From: an uncultured Mycoplasmatota bacterium
GTDB taxonomy: Bacteria; Bacillota_I; Bacilli_A; RF39; UBA660
NCBI GenBank assembly: GCA_947087145.1
Contig: CAMUBM010000023.1
Span: 1 to 8,317 of the forward strand
Length of the DNA stretch: 8,317 nucleotides
Direction of reading: 5' to 3'
Shown here piece by piece: positions 6,601-8,317 of this stretch. Numbering within the stretch: the stretch's first letter is position 1; each line of letters opens with the position of its first letter. The notes under the pieces were generated by a model. The model was not told where the DNA came from, did no database searches, and saw nothing but the letters and a program-made list of their open reading frames with translations. The position numbers were made by a program, and so were the translations under genes.

Positions 6601-8317
6601 TTGATACAATGGCAGGCTCTTTCCATGTTGAAAGTTGGAATAACTTCACTATTATGGTTTATGATACAGTAAAAACGATTACAGGATACAAAACAAGTTA
6701 TTTCCCTGGAACCAATATTCCAATGGGAACCTCTCCTGTTACAACATGGAATAGAAGTGGAACGACAACGGAACCATTTTCTAAAAACTTCAATGAAGCG
6801 GTAGGAGCATGGCAATATGGTTCCGCAGCAGGTGTTGGTAATACTGCAGGATTCTTATGGTTTATTGCAAGACCAGGACTAACAAACTACGATACTTGGA
6901 CCCATGAATTTGAACATGCCCTTTACGATAAAATTATGTTGTTTAGAAAAGGGGCAAGATTACAACTAGAAACATATACAGAAGGAAATGTTCAACAAAA
7001 GGAAAATTGGAGTAACAATAATATTAGTGGTTACGATGTCGGACCATATTACTTCAACTTTGCCTTTACATTAGGAAAAGAAAGTATGGCAACCCAAAAT
7101 TTAACGCCAGAGCGAATCAATACGAGAGAAAAATTAGAAAACTACTTTAAAGGACAATTTGATGCCTTAGAACTTCTAGATTACGTATCCGCAAAAGCAT
7201 TCATTCAATTAACACCAGAAGAACAAGCAAAAATCGCAACCAGAATGAATACATCAGCTGGATGGAGTACATGGGGAACCATTACGAAAGCACAAGCCGA
7301 AGCCATGAACTTAACAACGTTAGAATCCCTTTGGGATAATCGAATTATGTTAAGACCAAACAATGCTTGGGGAGTTAGTGTACGAGGTCTTGTACCAATC
7401 AACAGTATTGGAGCTAATGACTATGGTTACGAATCCATTTGGGTAACACGTTGGTATATGGGACATTATGATAATGGTTACGCAGATGCTTTCTCAAATA
7501 AGAAAAATATGTTTGAAATGTTAGGCTATGCTGGAGTCGATGGTTATGTAACCTTTGGTAGTCGCATGAGTAGTTCTGATTTAGACGCTATTCAAAAAAT
7601 AACACTCGCAAAAACAGGAACTGCCATGAACTGGAAAGAATACAGAATGAGCCGCTATGCGGAAATTGAATCTAAACTTGATAACAAATATGTCAACATT
7701 GATTTAATGATTGAACAATTTGTCGATGCTTTAAGAAATGATGCGAAAAATGGCAATCGAAACATTACAAGTGGAACTAATCTTCGTAAGATTTACTATC
7801 ATTACTTAAAAAGAGTCACCAATGACTTTATAGATGACCCACTAGGAACCAACTTAGAAATGACACACATCAAAACGGCTGAAGAATTAGTAAATAAAAT
7901 CAATGCAGAACCTTATGGATATTACATATTAGACAATGACATTGACTTTAGCGGAATGACTCAAAATGTAACGCAAACATTTATGGGAAAACTAGATGGA
8001 AATGGTCATAAAATTATAGGAAATAAAATACCAATCTTCCAAAAAATTCGTTTTGGATATGTAAAAGACTTAGTACTTGAAAGAACAGACATTCCAATGA
8101 ATATAGCAAACGTGGGAGCCTTATCAGTAAGAACTGAATACAGTGTATTAGAAAACGTAAAAGCCAAAGAACTACAACTAAACTTTGGTGGAAGAAACGA
8201 TGTAAGTTTGATTGGTGGTTCTGTTGGAACAACGGTTACTAGTGGAATTGAAGTAGAAACATTAAAAAATAAAATAACAAGTATTGAAGATTTCTTAAAA
8301 TTAAATGACAATCCAGG
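591..8317 (+). CDS. Giant secreted zinc metalloprotease, peptidase M26 (IgA1 protease/ZmpB-like), 3' partial
   Basis: One open frame of 2575 complete codons runs off the right edge with no stop, so the C-terminus is unknown. The protein belongs to the M26 zinc endopeptidases, whose streptococcal members cleave IgA1 or other host proteins. The substrate here cannot be told from sequence. Domain order by residue: signal peptide 1-25, cohesin-like 27-160, linker 161-258, hydrophobic hairpin 259-312, dockerin-like 316-378, four beta repeats 380-1184, bridging domain 1185-1289, GLUG beta-helix 1290-1594, M26 catalytic domain 1605-2413, second GLUG module from 2426, possible third from 2565. The zinc site is HEFEH at 2105-2109 with E2127 as likely third ligand. 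The family call rests on this motif and on collinear motifs I recall from pneumococcal ZmpB (NPNGTF, KPLFDTL, NREK-like INTREKL, KLMPYYDAKYL). The chain is already longer than the roughly 1600-2200 residues usual in streptococci. It appears monocistronic as far as visible, with its own promoter. All Trp codons are TGG. Confidence 0.93.
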   Translation, partial: MKKKIMGIITLLITSIFIGIQPVLAQTIDAKLNANVTELKANESVEITLSLDNFHDIKKGINAIIGTLEYDKSIFEEIVQSDFACQNNWESLKYNPQTQEFVAIRKVGTKIGENVIKLTLKTKANVEPTKTIIKIKDISTSEGKKDIALNNTEAVINIVKEQQTIPTEPVSPNPPTTPDKPAQGGSTSNTTKPSEVLGGNTINGDLNNNPDDIKDAIENENNQNETPNDQDKPTKPEKNPSENNENKQPEKIEKTNDKYIWILIFVLVQLIIIIILYSKHKGKDKNKTINLSLLFLGIIIAEFVGTTCVFAYNFAKKGELNGDAEINYADVSLLELHLVNLKKLDGEYLENADMNADGKITITDLTILIQKIEKTLEYDVEIANIDIENAYPNKNQEILVKLNADVSYGATIKKVLINNQEYTVEKEPNTSLYVIKINSGNTPGIKNFTISEALLDNDKTIKMNYTFKIDVLKEIPYMENYKVEENQEDSKLTLTFNIIDTENSMENAYVELFDENQSLVAQENIVKGENRIEFSVEEKKEYLANIILNYNLSSTEEDETHKGIQSYEKELQLLIEYNFTFGNLKTYKEDQETTIFSKEDQVKLVFESSNATKHIPETIKVGEKEYEVEENNGKFIATLDAVTELGKETIQIDEITLSNGKKFAITENNTITIQVNKRKPKIIDLSTTEFTEMHQLKVMFKLEDLDEAVTELNLQVLDANDNEIGNINIPRSEVLSDGMVNKFFPTHMTTAYKVKVHFTYNLTGNDADTVTNELAEEKTVEADPRIAIKSITPSSNYINKGGIVKLTFDLESNKTEDITRILINNINCIAVKLDNGNYEATLNVGNTSGIYPLTITKFTYSNGAVATTDETIQVEVLKDKPVVKNFAQTDNLNAKEVILRFDVEDEENTFLSGKAILTSNGVSIEKAINKGHNELTFQVEPSKKYTLKINATYDLDSNTLEGTPEEDNRITDETLATQEVELIADYQLDLKNIKTYNENGETRYFGKSEPITISFESTNSTTFEPIKAVVNGKEYPLTKKENAYYLTISSHRTSGVKTARIEKITLSNSKELILTENNEIKVTVLKDKPTIEQFGYKENMDATISASFKVIDEEETITNGKVLVLKNGTIVKEQTLEKSDNTITFQPEENQNYIVKVIADYDLDMNVLEEDANEYKNVTLLEADITLGARKFEMKDIIRTSIYKQNESEVVEVKELSESDLSNLDNYIAKVFLKQMPTFYTKITGYRIEDNQLKLTLDFDNVVQYTSDNKQDKLEIVFGSMNNGVAENITLEGLIREMEANPNGTFTLTRDYDASIITKNTSALISSFMGTLNGNGHKIYNLSKPLFDTLESATIENLILESPKLSGVNSRGTLANSATNTTIRNVHVKDLTLISGTNRVGGILGEATSTTIEQSSVTNFKITTSLHIRVGGIVGNMMGGAIKNCYVEGDLNSTQNKDGNGISGILGTGDGTELITIENCLTKVTYTNNVSARLNGDIVGLASNNNTALINNVSLSTGSNFYSIHGSTVHATSTNNYELADSGLVTNASGNRVKQVTKEELTTEFFKNNVNFDETIWDISEVSYDKPPVLQVAKATEETTDDEKPSNSKLYIPDYTRIKKINGYTEEKDILYHNINKLMPYYDAKYLIEDGLKLQNDHLLNTKIIKHILPYRNGKLQTYLTTQNQNSLTSIKVVFEDQTVKEYNLTFKETKQNIAIYTINDFDLEYAFNNYTIKEAASIVETIKNYISNVNYATTLDPLTASGDSRLYRDHYNEMMKPLAEEIALQLLQNDGNSILNMDSELLNNKIKQELIDSGRLDKILYAYNYYHRWYHFEIGGAKVSDILFFEGKMYKDSMTIDNLTEEVLTGNLGTNATHTFFANSLSKYTGSSALTYYLDGVIRNIGGYEDINDWFTEHFSSIGILAEIPVENHPEVKYRAWDRLKGFQNFILPLSTLPKYAGYIISGPAQFQVGAQRVYIADPTTASGQNTVKNHVNNHVALIKRQFDTMAGSFHVESWNNFTIMVYDTVKTITGYKTSYFPGTNIPMGTSPVTTWNRSGTTTEPFSKNFNEAVGAWQYGSAAGVGNTAGFLWFIARPGLTNYDTWTHEFEHALYDKIMLFRKGARLQLETYTEGNVQQKENWSNNNISGYDVGPYYFNFAFTLGKESMATQNLTPERINTREKLENYFKGQFDALELLDYVSAKAFIQLTPEEQAKIATRMNTSAGWSTWGTITKAQAEAMNLTTLESLWDNRIMLRPNNAWGVSVRGLVPINSIGANDYGYESIWVTRWYMGHYDNGYADAFSNKKNMFEMLGYAGVDGYVTFGSRMSSSDLDAIQKITLAKTGTAMNWKEYRMSRYAEIESKLDNKYVNIDLMIEQFVDALRNDAKNGNRNITSGTNLRKIYYHYLKRVTNDFIDDPLGTNLEMTHIKTAEELVNKINAEPYGYYILDNDIDFSGMTQNVTQTFMGKLDGNGHKIIGNKIPIFQKIRFGYVKDLVLERTDIPMNIANVGALSVRTEYSVLENVKAKELQLNFGGRNDVSLIGGSVGTTVTSGIEVETLKNKITSIEDFLKLNDNP
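669..1070 (+). other. Cohesin-like beta domain (residues 27-160)
   Basis: Directly after the signal peptide the chain has the pattern of a cohesin or related carbohydrate-binding-type beta sandwich: a strand ending in VTELKANESVEITLSLDN, then NAIIGTLEYDKSIFE, then IGENVIKLTLKTKANVEP and a closing IKIKDISTSEG. The order, length of about 130 residues and the 'LEYD...F' feature match cohesins, which bind dockerin domains. Sequence similarity alone cannot show that it binds a dockerin; related domains in commensal Firmicutes may serve as general adhesion modules. A dockerin-like domain follows in the same protein at 316-378. Confidence 0.65.
1071..1364 (+). other. Low-complexity Pro/Asn/Lys/Glu linker (residues 161-258)
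   Basis: A roughly 98-residue disordered stretch is rich in Pro, Thr, Asn, Asp, Glu and Lys, with phrases such as PVSPNPPTTPDKPAQGG and NENKQPEKIEKTNDK. It links the cohesin-like domain to the membrane hairpin and would span the cell wall. Streptococcal M26 proteases carry an LPXTG sortase motif just before the matching hydrophobic segments. None occurs here; the nearest string, EVLGGNT, does not fit. Confidence 0.8.
1365..1526 (+). other. Two-segment membrane hairpin (residues 259-312)
   Basis: Segment 1 (Y259-S278) contains IWILIFVLVQLIIIIIL. A strongly basic turn follows (KHKGKDKNK, 279-287). Segment 2 (L291-Y312) contains LSLLFLGIIIAEFVG. By the positive-inside rule the lysine-rich turn is cytoplasmic, so the cohesin-like domain and everything after residue 312 would both lie outside. 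Segment 2 also reads as an internal signal peptide: basic residues, hydrophobic core, then VFA followed by YN, a possible signal peptidase I site after A311. If it were cut, the protease part would be separated from the membrane-held N-terminus. Confidence 0.8.
1536..1724 (+). other. Dockerin-like domain (residues 316-378)
   Basis: Two calcium-loop helices are visible. Loop 2 is a full dockerin loop, D353-M-N355-A-D357-G-K-I-T-I-T-D364, followed by the helix LTILIQKI. Loop 1 is E319-L-N321-G-D323-A-E-I-N-Y-A-D330 followed by VSLLELHLV; it has Glu in place of the first Asp and Ala in place of the usual Gly, so it may bind calcium more weakly. Spacing between loops is typical for type I dockerins. 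The domain starts only a few residues beyond the second hydrophobic segment, a position where dockerins (usually C-terminal) are unusual. Confidence 0.8.
1728..4142 (+). repeat. Four tandem ~200-residue beta repeats (residues 380-1184)
   Basis: The stretch divides into four diverged units starting near residues 380, 575, 781 and 983. Each has two halves. The first half ends with an 'ITLSNGK...ENN-I-V-VLKDKP' type signature; the final Pro is at 476, 680, 881 and 1089. The second half ends with 'YxxKixxxYDLD' (Tyr at 550, 760, 953 and 1161) and an acidic tail rich in E and D. Periods between marks are 193-210 residues. Units 3 and 4 keep VLKDKP and YDLD exactly; units 1 and 2 have drifted. Alternating strand patterns suggest Ig-like or fibronectin-like folds. 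Similar repeats precede the catalytic part of streptococcal Zmp proteins, where they extend the enzyme from the surface. Confidence 0.8.
4143..4457 (+). other. Bridging domain before the GLUG region (residues 1185-1289)
   Basis: About 105 residues that do not match the repeat units. They contain ARKFEMKDIIRTSIYKQ and later TKITGYRIEDNQLKLTLDF, an alternating strand pattern. From memory, ZmpB proteins have a comparable short beta domain at this place between repeats and the GLUG section. No function can be assigned. Confidence 0.5.
4458..5372 (+). other. GLUG-type beta-helix domain, first copy (residues 1290-1594)
   Basis: The domain opens with EANPNGTFTLTRDYDAS and FMGTLNGNGHKIYNLSKPLF, phrases shared with the N-terminal region of M26 peptidases. 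Four turns of 30-34 residues follow, with Gly-rich starts at RVGGILG (1399), RVGGIVG (1429), GISGILG (1461) and NGDIVGL (1495). These are GLUG-like turns of a right-handed beta solenoid. It closes with FDETIWDIS and PPVLQVAK near 1572-1594, the usual end of GLUG sections. In M26 enzymes this region lies immediately before the catalytic part and may help present substrate, though the role is not settled. Confidence 0.87.
5403..7829 (+). other. Peptidase M26 catalytic domain (residues 1605-2413)
   Basis: About 810 residues. The domain begins with an M26 signature, NINKLMPYYDAKYLIEDG (from residue 1634), and continues with YYHRWYHFEIGG near 1826, NDWFTEHF, LKGFQNFILPL, then the zinc site at 2105-2127. 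After it comes INTREKLENYFKGQFDALEL (from 2176), which lines up with the S/NREK-x-YMKG-x-D segment I recall in ZmpB, then MLGYAGVDGYVTFGSR and a closing YYHYLKRVTNDF (2402-2413). All parts are present and in the expected order without a frameshift, so the enzyme is probably active. Family members cut host glycoproteins; this one's target is unknown. Confidence 0.9.
6903..6971 (+). other. HExxH zinc site and third ligand (H2105-E2127)
   Basis: HEFEH supplies zinc ligands H2105 and H2109 and the catalytic base E2106. Downstream, ETYTEGNVQ aligns with the E-x-Y-A-x-G-x-x-Q segment of M26 enzymes, making E2127 the likely third ligand. There are 17 residues between H2109 and E2127. In streptococcal M26 proteases I recall 19, so the intervening loop is two residues shorter here. 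Y2112-D2113 and the G2121-x-R2123 pattern are also in keeping with the family. Confidence 0.88.
7866..8282 (+). other. GLUG-type module, second copy, after the protease (residues 2426-2564)
   Basis: HIKTAEELVNKINAEPYGYY and TFMGKLDGNGHKI repeat the opening of the module at 1290-1594 (there EANPNGTFTL and SFMGTLNGNGHKI). PIFQKI corresponds to PLFDTL, and VKDLVLE to IENLILE. NVGALSV and SLIGGSVG correspond to the Gly-rich turns. The copy is diverged and shorter, about 139 residues before the next module seems to begin. The GLUG fold is usually placed before the catalytic part in this family, so a copy after it is notable. Confidence 0.75.
8283..8317 (+). other. Possible start of a third GLUG-type module, cut by the window edge
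   Basis: The last residues, IEDFLKLNDNP followed by a codon starting GG (a glycine), resemble the opening of the two earlier modules: I-x-x-A-E-E-L-x-x-K-I-x-A-E-P-x-G and L-I-R-E-M-E-A-N-P-N-G. Only 11 full codons are visible, so this is a suggestion that the C-terminal side is a tandem array. Confidence 0.4.

Noticed and set aside
591..8317. Use of TGA as a tryptophan codon (mycoplasma-type code)
   Set aside because: All of about 19 tryptophans are TGG and no in-frame TGA occurs over 2575 codons.

Overview
The window comes from an AT-rich, low-GC Gram-positive-type genome, most likely a gut-associated Firmicute or Bacilli relative. The lineage is inferred from base composition, TATAAT-type promoters, an AGGAG ribosome-binding site and a Gram-positive surface-protein design; it is not proven. 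The long gene uses TGG for all of its roughly 19 tryptophans and has no in-frame TGA, so nothing here suggests a mycoplasma-type code.

Layout. Positions 1-302 hold two divergent tRNA genes: tRNA-Gly(TCC) on the minus strand and tRNA-Thr(CGT) on the plus strand. Each has its own extended -10 promoter in the spacer. A rho-independent terminator follows tRNA-Thr at 314-337. Positions 341-590 are a very AT-rich gap with weak inverted repeats, then a promoter, a dyad over its -10 region and a strong ribosome-binding site.

From 591 to the right edge (8317) one uninterrupted plus-strand reading frame encodes at least 2575 residues and is cut by the window end. It is a giant secreted zinc metalloprotease of the peptidase M26 (IgA1 protease / ZmpA-ZmpB-ZmpC) family. 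The domain order is: signal peptide; cohesin-like beta domain; Pro/Asn/Lys/Glu linker; a hairpin of two hydrophobic segments; dockerin-like pair of calcium loops; four degenerate ~200-residue beta repeats; a short bridging domain; a GLUG-type beta-helix domain; the M26 catalytic domain with HEFEH and a downstream glutamate; then a second copy of the GLUG-type module and the start of what may be a third.

The main points of interest are in this one protein. A cohesin-like and a dockerin-like module lie on either side of a membrane hairpin in the same chain. The hairpin sits where streptococcal M26 proteases have LPXTG plus two hydrophobic segments, but no LPXTG is present. The second hydrophobic segment looks like an internal signal peptide ending VFA. 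The GLUG module is repeated after the protease, where I would expect the chain to end. Together these suggest a membrane-tethered, possibly self-docking or releasable, surface protease of a commensal; that mechanism is inference.
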